Of a stretch of DNA of 64,000 bases, positions 46,585-57,218 are shown in pieces. Source of the stretch: Mytilus edulis (lineage: Eukaryota; Mollusca; Bivalvia; Mytilida; Mytilidae); assembly GCF_963676685.1 (NCBI RefSeq), contig NC_092347.1:87918592-87982591 (forward strand), read 5' to 3'. The position numbers and the translations under genes were made by a program. Under the pieces are notes generated by a model that saw only the letters and a list, made by a program, of their open reading frames with translations, did no database searches and was not told the DNA's origin. The first letter of the stretch is position 1, and each line of letters opens with the position of its first letter.

Positions 46585-49500
46585 TTAAAACATGTCATCA
46601 TGTAGTTCAGAATGAGGCTGTAGTCCACGCTCCAACATTGCTTTCTTTTTTCGTTCTTCCTCTTCTTGTTTAACTAATTGTTCCTCCCTCTGCATTTCTA
46701 AAATTTCATCAATTGAAACTTCTTCCAATGGTAGAGTATTTTCATTTTCTAAATCCTAAAATAATAGAAACACAAATATTCATTAAGACTGTTAAACCAC
46801 ATCATAAGGATTGTTGTTTAAACGATACCAAATACTGTAAATTCAGAAATTATTGCGAAAATGTGACAGGGTTATAATAGCAATAATTTAAACTCGCATT
46901 TTAATTTTTTTTATGAATTAAACCGGATTTTTCTCAAAACACAAAAATTAAAATCACATTTTAGTCTTAAATGACAAAATAATAATAAATGCACGCAATA
47001 ATTTCTGAATTTACAATAATTTAATATAAGGTTACAATGTTAAAACTTTGCCTTTTCACTGAGTATAACCACCCCTTTTTCTTCAATAAAATATAGACAA
47101 AATGAATAATTCTCAATTCAGAAAAGAACAAGTGAAACTGTGAGCTACTGCTCACTGATGATACCCCCGCCGCAAGTGGATAATTTTAATAGTGTAAAAA
47201 TATGCAAGTGTTCGGTAAACAGGAAGTTGTTGAGTGATGAATCTGAAAACGCATCACACGGTATAGCTGACTTGTATAAATCCTGAAACCAAATTTCAGA
47301 AATCCTTGTATTGTAGTTCCTGAGAAAAATGTGACGGAAATTTTCAACTTAGTTATCATGTGTAAAATAATACAAGTGTTTGGTAAACAGGAAGTTGTTG
47401 AGTGATGAATCTGAAAACACATCACACGGTAGAGCATACTTATATAAACCTTGAAACAAAATTTCAGAAATCCTTGTATTGTAGTTCCTGAGAAAAATGT
47501 GACGGAAATTTTCAACTTGGTTATCATATGTAAAATAATACAAGTGTTCGGTAAACAGGAAGTTGTCGAGTGATGAATCTGAAAAGGCATCAAACGGTGT
47601 AGCAGACTTATATAAACCCTGAAACCAAATATCAGAAATCCTTATATTGTAGTTCCTGAGAAAAATGTGACGAAAAATATTCATGGGACGGACTGACGGA
47701 AGGACAGACAGAGGTAAAACAGTATGCCCCCCCTTTTTCAAAGCGGGGGTATAATAATTTAGGAGACAGGTATAATTGTACCCACTGATAACAAGTACTT
47801 ACAATTTCTCCAAGCAGGACAACATTTTCTCCTCTGACTACAAATATACCTCTTGGTATGTCTCCATACTTCTTACCAACATGTATCCTCTCTATTGTTC
47901 TGTGTAAAACTAGATTAGCTGAAAGTAAAAACAATGATAAACTGAAAATAATTGATATTTAGATTATTCTTTTAGTGATAGCCATTCAGGAACAGAATTT
48001 ACTGAATGATGACTTTAAGCTTAATCAAAGTATATAGTTCATTTATAACATTCTGTAAATAGCAATGGGGAATCAATAAAGGGTATTCAAGAAATATATT
48101 TAAGGGTGAAAAAGATTTTATTCAAAACATCTATCACAGTTTAAGAGCCTTCTTTTTTAACAATAAGAAAATTTTCAATTGTCTTCTATGACTTTATGGT
48201 AATTTATATGCCACCTTCTAAAATTTAAATATAATGTCCCAGTTTCTGTGTTCATAAATAAAATGTCCTGGTCTCCAAACAAACACCGGAAGTTTATCAC
48301 ATTTTAAAACTTAGATAATGAGTATATATTCACACAAAACATGGAACTTAGTCTCAAAAAGTTGACATCAAAAGACAATAAGCCAGGTGGAACAGAAAAT
48401 AAATACAAACCAAATTGGTCAATGCTCCTGAGAAATCCAATTAGTGTTCTGCCGTCTCTTAGTACAACTAGTAACTTCTCTGCAATATTAAAGAATAACA
48501 TTTGTAGTTTCTGTTAAAATAAGCACAATTTAAAGAGAGATAATACTGGTCCAGAAGACACACCTACATGACCTATTTACATGCAGTTAAATGTTTAATG
48601 CCACATTATATCAAACTGCAGAAATTTGGGAAAATAGAACATACATGTACACCAATTGCAAAATCCTTTACTTTAAAAAATACAAAATTTGAACAGTTTA
48701 GCTTGCACATTACCCTGTTCTGGTTGCACATGTCATGATGTGTTGATAGACCCTAGCATGTTATATGATTTCATGCAAATTTGTTTAACATGTTTAACTC
48801 ATTCCCAAATAAAATTTATTATATTTTAAGGAGATAAAATATTTTAATTTTATTATGTCTGTGTATACATGCATGTACAAATGTATTTAATAAAATGATT
48901 CTTAAGTTTATGCAATATATAAGTAATTAATTTTTACTTCTTCAAGTAAAAACAATACTTGTACAAGTAGTACCCCTCAGGCCCTGACTTTCATATAAAT
49001 CTGCTGACTTCATGCCCTTTCACATGTAACACCTGCATCATTATCATATAATAGTACATTGTAGTTCAGCTTAGTTTTTGAGCACTAATATAAACATGAT
49101 AAATGCTTCTTTGTTCTTTGTCATGCATGAAATTATAACCCATGTCTGTATATCATCAGATTAAAAGTTAAAAGCCTTCAATTTTCAAAAGGGAGGATAT
49201 TTGGAGGGCATCTTCTTCATGATCTTTGTATTTTTCAATTTAACTGCATTTTTATTATAATTTGAAGGGGAAATGTTGCAATTTTGAATTCTTATGCAGT
49301 GGCGGATCCAGCCATTTTAAAAAGGGGGGTTCCTAACCTTGGACAATGGGGGGTTCCAACTATATGTTCCCATTCAAATGCATTGATCGGCCAAAAAAGG
49401 GGTGGGGTTCAACCCCAGGGCTCTGGATTTGCCACTGTTATGAATATCTGCGTCACGTTTGTCAAGGCAGTTTTAAAGATGAAATACAAAATTCAAATGC

Positions 49501-50398
49501 TTATCACTATAAATTGATACCCAATTGTGGGTATAATACCCATAATTAGGGATAGTACATAATCTAGATAGTAACCATTTTATCAGTCCAAATAATTATG
49601 ACGTCTTGAAAGGCTATTATATGGGGACGAAGTCCCCAATTACGGTAGAAAAATCAATAAAAAAAAAAAAAATCAGGAAAATTTCCCGGATTTTTCATTC
49701 TACTAATGAACTCAAAATCGTTAACTTTTTTTTTCAGATCTACTTCCTGTTCCGGTTTTCTCCGCTTTTGCGCAGATATCTGTCTTGTTTGCATGAGACT
49801 TTGAAAAAATTTATATTTATCAGTCTAGTAAAATATAAGATTGGATCTCAATACAAATTCAATTTTAATAATTGTTTGATATGAAAAAAACGTTACCTGA
49901 TGAAAGCGTTTCTTTTGTTTACATCGAATATGACGTCATAACTTAAAGAACGTCACAGCTAATTCCCTAACAACAGAATCAAAATCGTGAACGTTACGTA
50001 CGGTATTTCGGTTTCTTTTATCAACGTGATTGAATTAAAAAAATAATACATACAGGCTTCCGTCCCCATTCACAGGTTATGCCTGCCTCATATTATCTTT
50101 TTTCTTTGACGCCTTACATCGGTCTTGAAAGGCTTTTATTTAATTTTTCGATGTAAGGAGTCAAAGAAAAATATATAATAGCCTTTCAAGACGTCATAAT
50201 TATTTGGACTACCATAATTTTTATATGGGGATTCTGTCCATGAACATGTTCACGTTTTGACCGTTTTCCTTTGTTCGACATGTCGTATTTTTCTTTTAAA
50301 AGTTAATTCCCTTCAACTTATTTGTCTATATTATGAATGTTGACAAACATACTATCTATTTCTTCAATTAAACTTGCGGTGCCAGGTAGGTAACTCAT
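46585..50398 (-). CDS. LSM1: LSM1, U6 snRNA-associated Sm-like protein (four exons)
   Basis: Subunit of the cytoplasmic Lsm1-7 ring that binds deadenylated mRNA 3' ends and promotes decapping, typically in P-bodies. Exons (minus): 50398-50353 (46 nt), 48479-48411, 47918-47803, 46755-46585 (stop TAA). Phases agree and give 133 aa, the same as the human length. Exon 1 encodes [15 protein letters not shown]; exon 2 [20 protein letters not shown] (Sm1); exon 3 the rest of the Sm fold, with [16 protein letters not shown] (Sm2, residues 62-77, RG at 67-68). Exon 4 is a charged C-terminal tail ([18 protein letters not shown]) typical of LSM1. All three introns are long for such short exons. Introns 1 and 3 hold MITE-type insertions. 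The first exon was found by hand and fits in sequence and phase. Confidence 0.95.
47161..47752. mobile_element. Element with ATACCCCCGC ends and three 168-bp internal repeats
   Basis: ATACCCCCGC (47161-47170) and its mirror (47743-47752) bound a unit whose core has three direct repeats of 168 bp, each with TTCGGTAAACAGGAAGTTGT and TTGTAGTTCCTGAGAAAAAT. Near the right end a GGACGGACTGACGG / GACAGACAGAGG stretch appears. The open frames across the repeats are not genes. Lies in LSM1 intron 3. Confidence 0.75.
49297..49437. mobile_element. 141-bp MITE with CAGTGGCGGATCCAG ends
   Basis: CAGTGGCGGATCCAG at the left and CTGGATTTGCCACTG at the right are inverted with two mismatches. TTATG is duplicated at 49292-49296 and 49438-49442. 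The interior has G- and C-runs that may pair. The CAGTGG ends resemble hAT-type MITEs, but those make 8-bp duplications and only 5 bp match here. Lies in LSM1 intron 1. Confidence 0.78.
49586..50209. mobile_element. Foldback element with perfect 37-bp ends, holding a nested MITE
   Basis: GTCCAAATAATTATGACGTC and the next 17 bases (49586-49622) are exactly mirrored at 50173-50209. Inside lies the 49618-50096 MITE. A second pair, TTTGACGCCTTACATCG / CGATGTAAGGAGTCAAA (about 50106-50165), also inverts, and CTTGAAAGGCTTTTAT recurs there. Lies in LSM1 intron 1, about 145 bp from exon 1. Confidence 0.8.
49618..50096. mobile_element. MITE-like element, copy 2 (GGGGACGAAG family)
   Basis: Clear relative of 8047-8517: same left end ATGGGGACGAAGTCCCC, same AATTTCCCG and CTACTAATGAACTCAAAATC blocks, same TGACGTCATAACTTAAA, same right end CCGTCCCCATTCACAGG. 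The right terminal repeat has CTTCCG where copy 1 has CTTCG. Confidence 0.85.
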
Positions 50399-50835
50399 TT
50401 TTCACATTTTTTGCAAAATTACAATTTCAATGATCGGTGTTGTTAATTGCTTCCGTGTACTAGTATAAATATCATGATTCCAAACGCACGAGTGACAAAG
50501 AGGACAGTCAAGTCTAATACCATAAAGTTAAATATGAAATACTAGATAAAAACGAACAATAAAAAAAATGCTTATTTTTATTGCTGTATAAAAAAATATT
50601 TTCACGTTTGATAACATTATAATTTCTTGCATTTTAGGTTATATTTCATTTTCACCTAATAAAAAGAAATGATGGTATGTCGAAAAAAGAATCATTGAAT
50701 ATCAATAAATGTTATTGACATATTGAGGCCGTATTCATAATTAAACTTTTTGAGTTATTTATTCTTTTCGCTTGACGATGGTTGATGGTACGAGGAAATT
50801 TCTTATGGTAAGGCTTATATAATAATTATTATTTA

Positions 50836-51200
50836 TATAATTTATGAATACTGAACTTGAACATTTATTGGTCAAATAAGATGTATGTGTACCTTCTACT
50901 GTAGTCGGTATAAAAAATGTGGTGTGATTGCCAATGAGACAACTCTCCGCAAGAGAAAAAAAAGACACAACAATTAAGAATTAAGAATAGGCCATTGTGC
51001 GGCCTTGAACAATGAGTAAAATCAACACCGCATAGTCAGCTATGAAAGGCCCCAAAATAACTAATGTAGAACAACCCAGAGAGAAAAAACCAACCGCCCT
51101 AATTAATGTACAAAATAATGAACGAAAAATGTTTTGAAATACCCGGCAACAATCGACAACCACTGAATTATAAGCTCCTGACTTGGAGCACATACCGAGA
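50836..51200 (+). repeat. Interspersed repeat, GCCAATGAGACAACTCT family, long copy
   Basis: TTATGAATACTGAACTTGAA, GTGTGATTGCCAATGAGACA, AGGCCATTGTGCGGCCTTGA, CCGCATAGTCAGCTATGAAA, CCAACCGCCCTAATTA. Near-duplicate of 56941-57218. Confidence 0.85.
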
Positions 51201-51514
51201 CTCAGTCAGTATATATGGCGATGGCTAAACTAGTATGAGAAGGCACCCAAACTCCCGGCCTAACCCGAGACAGTACAAAATAAGAACAAACAATAAAAAT
51301 CAATTAAAAAGGGCCAAACCCAGCATAAATACACCTGTCCTCACAACAACAAAAAAAAACCCAAACATATCGGACGTGGCTGAATATGTGAGCCAAAATT
51401 TGTTCCTGTGAAAAAAAGTTCCAGTGGAACTAATATCACTGACAGGAAATATGTTCTGGGAGAACTTTTTTCACAGATGATTTCTATATAATTTGTTCCA
51501 TTTCTATAGAATAA

Positions 51515-51710
51515 GTTCCACACTTTACATGGTGAAATAAGTACCGGGTTTGTGAAATTGTTCCTTCCCTAGTGAAATAAGTTCGAGATTTATGAGATTT
51601 GTTCCTTACCTGGTGAAACAAGTTCTGGGTTTGTGAGATTTGTTCCTCACCTGATGAAATAAGTTCCTTGTCTGTGATATATGTTCCACTGGTTAAACAA
51701 GTTCTCTTAT
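51515..51710. repeat. Tandem repeat, about 47 bp, about four copies
   Basis: Units with GTGAAATAAGTTC, GTTTGTGAGATTTGTTCCT and CACCTGATGAA, moderately diverged. A minus-strand open frame (51933-51484) runs across it but has no recognisable domain. Confidence 0.8.
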
Positions 51711-52358
51711 ATAAGCATTTGTCATCAATGAGTTTAAAGTTATCATTTAATTGCATTACAAAAATAAGTATTATATCACTAATAAAAAAGTAAAAAGTGT
51801 AAATCATCAAATTCGGATCCTGTGGAGTGTGACATCCTACAACTAAAATGCAACAAGTACTAATCAGGGTTAAGTAAAATAAAAACTGAGAGCTAATCCA
51901 AACAGAAAGCCGATAACAACAACAAAACATCATGCATATACGACTATAATATCAATCAGTACATGTCCAATACCATATGGATTTAGTGTATCTATATAGA
52001 CGTCATTAACATGTAGAGAAAAACACGACCTGGCGCAATGCAAAGCTACAGGTATCAAAAAATTGTAGAGCCATGAATGTGCATATGTATATAAAAATAG
52101 TATTTAGTTTGATTTTGAGGGATAACAAAATCACTATCAATACCAATAAAACAATATTCTAATATCTAATTGTTGTGTTGAATTAGAAACCTTTATTTAA
52201 AGGATCGATAAGCCCACCTAATCGTAGCTAAATTTCCGGGCTCCGTAAACAACATCTCCGCAAAATGAGGATGTAACAAACCGTTTGAAATAAGTTTTCT
52301 GAAGGCACAATCAATATTCTAAACCAAATCTTTCTATCTATTGAATAAAATAGAGATG
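51711..52358. other. Region without recognised features
   Basis: AT-rich and non-coding. A GGCGCAATGCAAAGCTACAG-like piece near 52032 may belong to an old repeat. No gene seen. Confidence 0.35.
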
Positions 52359-52660
52359 GGTTGTTGTCTCTTTGACACATTCCCCATTTCCATTCTCAAT
52401 TTTACTGAAAATGGGGAATGTGTTAAAGAGAGAAAAACCCGACTAAAGAGCAGAAAACAGCCAAAGGCCACCAGACGGTCTTCAACACAGGGATAAAATC
52501 CCGCACTTGAGGCGAAAAGGCTGCTTGCTTGAGATATACGACGGAGTTAAGCACGTTGAGTGAGATCTCAACCATCCCCTTATACCTCTTAAACTGTGAA
52601 GTGGTTATTCTATGATTTTTTACTGTACAACTCTCTGCTGAGGGCACAGACTGGATGTTA
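52359..52660 (-). mobile_element. Penelope-like tail fragments, tail to tail
   Basis: 52359-52410 reads as the plus-strand tail (TCTCTTTGACACATTCCCCA, TTCTCAATTTTA). It is followed by a minus-strand tail (AATGGGGAATGTGTTAAAGA, CGACTAAAGAGCAGA, TGAGATCTCAACCATCCCC, TTATACCTCT). The join forms an inverted repeat around 52385-52420. The full plus-strand element begins about 60 bp further on. Confidence 0.7.
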
Positions 52661-52723
52661 GTTTAACACTGATTAAATGGCCCTGTACCTCATTATTTGG
52701 AAGAAAAAAAAATCACTCTTCAA

Positions 52724-55310
52724 ATTATCAGTCTCATTTCATTTACAGTAAATATAGTTAAATTATAGCCAATTGTGTAAAGATGTTAATATCACTGAAA
52801 ATACACCTATGTCGTGTAATTGCAGTAATTCAGAATACACCTATGGACCAATTTCCCATGTTATAACAGGAGACCTTAACATCGTTCGCGACCGAGAGTT
52901 AAAATCATTCCTCAGTAAAGGACCTAAATATCGTCCCCCGTCAACTATTAACTGGAATGAGTGTCGTAATATCATCAACGACTCACTCCGCGCCTACTGT
53001 TTGAAATGGGTAAAACGGGAAAAAGCTGACAAAAAATCTTTGGACTCTTTTTTTAATTCAGTAATGAAGATAGTTGATATTCGAATACAACATTTTAAAG
53101 AACATTTTACCCTCAACAAAAACTATAAAAACCCTATTTCGCGTATCAAAAATAAACTAACAGAACTAGCCAAGGAATTTATTTTTGTCCCGGCGGATAA
53201 AGCTGCTAATAATATCATTATTGTTTGACGTAAATTTTATATAGAGGTTCTGCAAAAGGAAATCACGAATTCACCAACATTCCAACTGACTTCATTTTCA
53301 GAAAACGACATCTGTAACAAACATAAACTTTTAGCTACTTCTTTACAAGCAGAACCAAACACAATGAAAGTACCAACTATGTACTGGCTTCCGAAGCTGC
53401 ACAAAAAACCTTACAAATGTAGATTTATTTCATCTTCCAGCCATTGTTCAACTACTCAATTGTCTGTTTTACTTACTAGTACACTTGGTACAATTAAAAA
53501 CCTGATAATAAATTGTTCAAATAAGGCCTTTGAAAATAGTGGAATTAATTACTTTTGGAGTGTCAAAAACTCGTTGGAAGTACTTGATAAATTGCATGCA
53601 TATATTGGTGATTTTGAATCTGTTCAAAGTTTTGATTTTTCTACCCTATATACCACTTTGCCTCATATTCTTATTAAGAAAAAATTCACATCCCTAATTA
53701 ACTGGGCATTTAAAAAGTCGGAATGCGAGTACATATGTTCAAACTCTTTTAGATCATTTTTTAGTAGCAATAAACAAAAGAACTATGTCAATTGGACATG
53801 CTTTGATACTATTTATGCACTTGAATTTTTACTTGATAACATTTTTGTTCGCTTTGGAGATTCCGTATATCGTCAAGTTATTGGAATTCCAATGGGGACT
53901 AACTGTGCACCACTTATTGCGGACCTGTTTTTGTATTGTTATGAGTTACAATTTATGACTAAAATTAGCAAAGACCCATCAAAACAACATTTGATACAAA
54001 AATTTAACAATACTTTTAGATATTTGGATGATATATTGGCTCTAAATAATGACGACTTCAGTATGTATACTAAAGAAATTTATCCTGTAGAACTTACTTT
54101 AAATAAAGCTAATGATAACAATGACCACTGCCCTTTCCTCGATCTTGATATCTATATCATAAACGGGAAGCTTAATACAAAAATTTATGATAAAAGAGAT
54201 GATTTTTCATTTCCTATTGTTAATTATCCATTTTTAGATGGTGACGTTCCCTTGTCACCATCTTATGGTGTTTATATATCTCAACTTGTACGATTCGCTC
54301 GTGTATGTAACAATGTATTAGATTTTAGCGAGAGAAATTTATGTATTACTGAAAAATTATTACACCAGGGTTTTCGATATCACAAACTGGTCAAAACATT
54401 TACTAAATTTTATCACCGGTATAAGGAAATAATTCGTAAATATAACTCAACATGCAGACATCTTATACGTTCAGGTATTTCACATCCAAAATTTTATGGA
54501 AATATTCTTTATAAAGCACAAAAATGTCAGTATTCTCCTCAGAAACTAACAAAACCTTTAAATAGACTTATTAAAAGGGGATATAGTTACGATACTGTTG
54601 TCAGGTCATTAAAGATTGCATATTTTGGCTTTAACATTGATTCACTGATAGGGTCTTTGCATCGGAACTAAACACATTTATTTCTAAAAAAACAGTTGTT
54701 GGCATGACACAAGTTATGTTCTTCTCATATATTTTATGATAGTATGATACTAAACCCCTAACGGGAGGGATTGTACCTGATATTCATATGATGAAGACAT
54801 AATCTTTCAATCAGTTTAATTGAGGTCTGGAGCTGGCATGTCAGTTAACTGCTAGTAGTCTGTTGTTATTTATGTATTATTGTCATTTTATTTATTTTCT
54901 TTTGTTACATCTTTTGACATCAGACTCGGACTTCTCTTGAACTGAATTTTAATGTGCGTATTGTTATTCTTTTACTTTTCTACATTGGCTAGAGGTATAG
55001 GGGGAGGGTTGAGATCTCATAAACATGTTTAACCCCGCCGCAATTTTGCGCCTGTCCCAAGTCAGGAGCCTCTGGCCTTTGTTAGTCTTGTATGATTTTA
55101 AATTTTAGTTTCTTGTGTATAATTCGGAGTTTAGTATGACGTCCATTATCACTGTACTATTATGCATATTTTAGGGGCCAGCTGAAGGACACCTACGGGT
55201 GCGGGAATTCTCGCTACATTGAAGACCCATTGGTTGCCTTCGGCTGTTGTTTGCTCTATGGTCGGGTGTTGTCGCTTTGACATATTCACCATTTCCTTTC
55301 TCAATTTTAT
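52724..55310 (+). mobile_element. Penelope-like retroelement, nearly intact
   Basis: Contains a reverse-transcriptase frame (52773-54671) and a 3' region with CAGTTGTTGGCATGACACAA, TGAGATCTCATAAACATG, GGGGCCAGCTGAAGGACACC and a terminal CTCAATTTTATC. Related copies or pieces are at 40688-43281 (inverted), 14165-14832, 26815-26905 and 52359-52660. The left end appears truncated because no clear start codon precedes the frame. Confidence 0.85.
52773..54671 (+). pseudogene. Penelope-like reverse transcriptase, one in-frame TGA
   Basis: One reading frame runs from 52773 to the stop at 54671, interrupted only by TGA at 53226-53228. The first part (151 codons) carries AYCLKWVKREK and PADKAANNIIIV, a block typical of PLE N-termini. 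The second part (435 codons from ATG 53364) has WLPKLHKKPYKCRFIS (the PLE signature), FDFSTLYTTLP (motif A, Asp at 91), GIPMGTNCAPLIADL (motif B) and FRYLDDILALN (motif C, catalytic Asp pair at 222-223). It ends near RLIKRGYSYD with no GIY-YIG endonuclease domain, as in the endonuclease-lacking PLEs. TGA stands where related proteins usually have Cys. As read conventionally it is broken. Confidence 0.88.
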
Positions 55311-55592
55311 CAAAGGTACCAGGATTATAATTTAATACACCAGACGCGCGTTTCGTCTACATAAGACTCGTCAGTGACGCTCAGATCTAAATAGTTGTAA
55401 AGCCAAACAAGTACAAAGTTGAAGAGTATTGAGGACCCAAAATTCCAAAAAGTTGTGCCAAATACGGCTAAGGTAATGTATTCCTGGGATAAGAAAATCC
55501 TAAGTTTTTCAAAAAATTCAAAGTTTTGTAAACAGGAAAATATAAATGACCACATAATTGATATTTATGTCAACAACGAAGTGCTGACTACT
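55311..55592 (+). repeat. Interspersed repeat, GACGCGCGTTTCGTCTAC family, copy 1
   Basis: GGTACCAGGATTATAATTTA, CCAGACGCGCGTTTCGTCTA, AGTGACGCTCAGAT, GCCAAACAAGTACAAAGTTG, ATTGAGGACCCAAAATTCC. It continues across the TIR element to 56733-56790 (CCCTCGGGGACGAAACGTCC). I remember it as very common in mussels. Confidence 0.8.
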
Positions 55593-55601
55593 GGGCTGGT
55601 G

Positions 55602-56723
55602 GGCGTATGACATTTGCGCCGATTTTGAAAATTTTCATTCTTTCATTTGCGCCGATTTCATTTTTTCATTTGCGCCGATTTTATTTTTTCTCCTAATTGG
55701 ATTTACAGGTAAGTTACAGGTAATTTAATACTTTTACATGGGCAGAGCACAGAGTGAGAGTATAAAGACAAATTAAGCATCATTGGTAAATGGCTATCCC
55801 ATTTTTTTCGGGTTACCATTCCTTCCCCCAAATGAAATCAATGACTGCTTCGCGTTTGACAATATGTCTGACGCTCCTTCTGATAACAAATGTCTTACAT
55901 TCTTAACCTACAGACTAAGTACATATATATGCAAACTGTAACGCTATCCACCTCATTTCTGAGCAGCCGCACCCCAACTTTTATGTTTTCACAGATTTTA
56001 TCAAGAAAATCGATGCCGTAACCTACATGTATATTAAAATGCGAGCTAGAGTACGTAAGACAGACAGAGAAAAGATGGACCCCAATTAGCAACAATTGTA
56101 GGAATATATTAGATGTGTTGCCTATACACACTCGACAAGAACAGATTTAAGATTTGAATGTATTCCGTTTTAATGGATTTGAATCCTTCATTTTAGCATT
56201 AACAGAGTGCTTTTATCTTAGGTTTTTACTTCTTGATTTTAAAGTATGTAAATATATAGCTTTTATATTGATTTATCTTGCTCGAAACCCTACTTCCACC
56301 TCCCCGTAGTGACCAGAGGACAACAGTTATATACATGTTATGATTGACAATTCATAACATTTGTACAACTGGCTTACGGAAGAGGTTGATAAATGGTAAA
56401 TGAAAGAGGGACGAAAGATTCCAGAGTGACAGTCAAACTTATTAATCGACAATAAACTGACAACGCCATGGCTTAAAATGAAAAGGACAAACAGACAAAC
56501 AATTATAGTACACATAACACAACATAGAAAGCTAAAGAATAAACAACTATAACATGACTGGGATAGAGAGTTGTCTCATTGGCACTCATATCACATCTTC
56601 TTATATCTTTTCACCTGTAATTTACCTGTAAAAAAATCGGCGCAAATGGAAAAAAAAATCGGCGCAAATGAAAGAAAAAATCGGCGCAAATGTAATGCAG
56701 ATCGGCGCAAATGCAAAACGCCG
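55602..56723. mobile_element. 1.12-kb TIR element with 8-9 bp target duplication
   Basis: It splits an interspersed repeat. GGGCTGGTG occurs at both borders (55593-55601 and 56724-56732). The left end starts GGCGTATGACATTTGCGCCG; the right end mirrors as GGCGTTTTGCATTTGCGCCG. Near the left end CATTTGCGCCGATTT recurs three times; near the right its mirror recurs four times. Then TTACAGGTAA / TTACCTGTAA-type motifs follow on both sides. The interior (about 55740-56600) has no transposase-like ORF. A 9-bp duplication and GG ends suggest a Mutator-like non-autonomous element; an 8-bp hAT reading is possible. Confidence 0.85.
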
Positions 56724-56790
56724 GGGCTGGTGATACCCTCGGGGACGAAACGTCCACCAGCAGTGGCATCGACCCAGTGGTGTAAATAGT

Positions 56791-56940
56791 TATCAAAGGT
56801 ACCAGGATTATAATTTAATACGCCAGACGCGCGTTTCGTCTATATAAGACTCATCAGTGACGCTCAGATCAAAATAGTTGTGAAGCCAAACAAGTACAAA
56901 GTTGAAGAGCATTGAGGACCCAAAATTCTAAAAAGTAATA
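56791..56940 (+). repeat. Interspersed repeat, GACGCGCGTTTCGTCTAC family, copy 2
   Basis: Second tandem unit of the repeat at 55311, with the same opening GGTACCAGGATTATAATTTA. It ends abruptly at CAAAATTCTAAAAAGTAATA. Confidence 0.82.
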
Positions 56941-57218
56941 ATTTATGAATACTGAACTTGAACATTCATTGGTCAAATAAAGTTGTATGTGTACTTACTA
57001 CGTATACTGTAGTCGGTATAAAAAAATGTGGTGTGATTGCCAATGAGACAACTCTCCGCAAGAGAAAAAAAATGACACAATAATTAAGAACAACTTGATA
57101 GGCCATTGTGCGGCCTTGAACAATGAGTAAAACCAACACCGCATAGTCAGCTATGAAAGGCCCTTAAATAACTAATGTAGAACAACCCAGAGAAAAAAAA
57201 CCCAACCGCCCTAATTAT
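56941..57218 (+). repeat. Interspersed repeat, second copy of 50836-51110
   Basis: Near-identical order and sequence to 50836-51110, including TATACTGTAGTCGGTATAAA and GCGGCCTTGAACAATGAGTA, ending CCGCCCTAATTA. After that it continues TCATTCTCATTTTATTTACA, which resembles 52728-52750. Confidence 0.85.

Noticed and set aside
47186-47934. Minus-strand open frames of 100-135 codons with internal repeats
   Set aside because: They are translations of the 168-bp direct repeats in a mobile element. The 47934 frame only overlaps LSM1 exon 3 by sharing its codons.
51484-51933. 149-codon minus-strand open frame
   Set aside because: Half of it covers a 47-bp tandem repeat; no domain or splice support.
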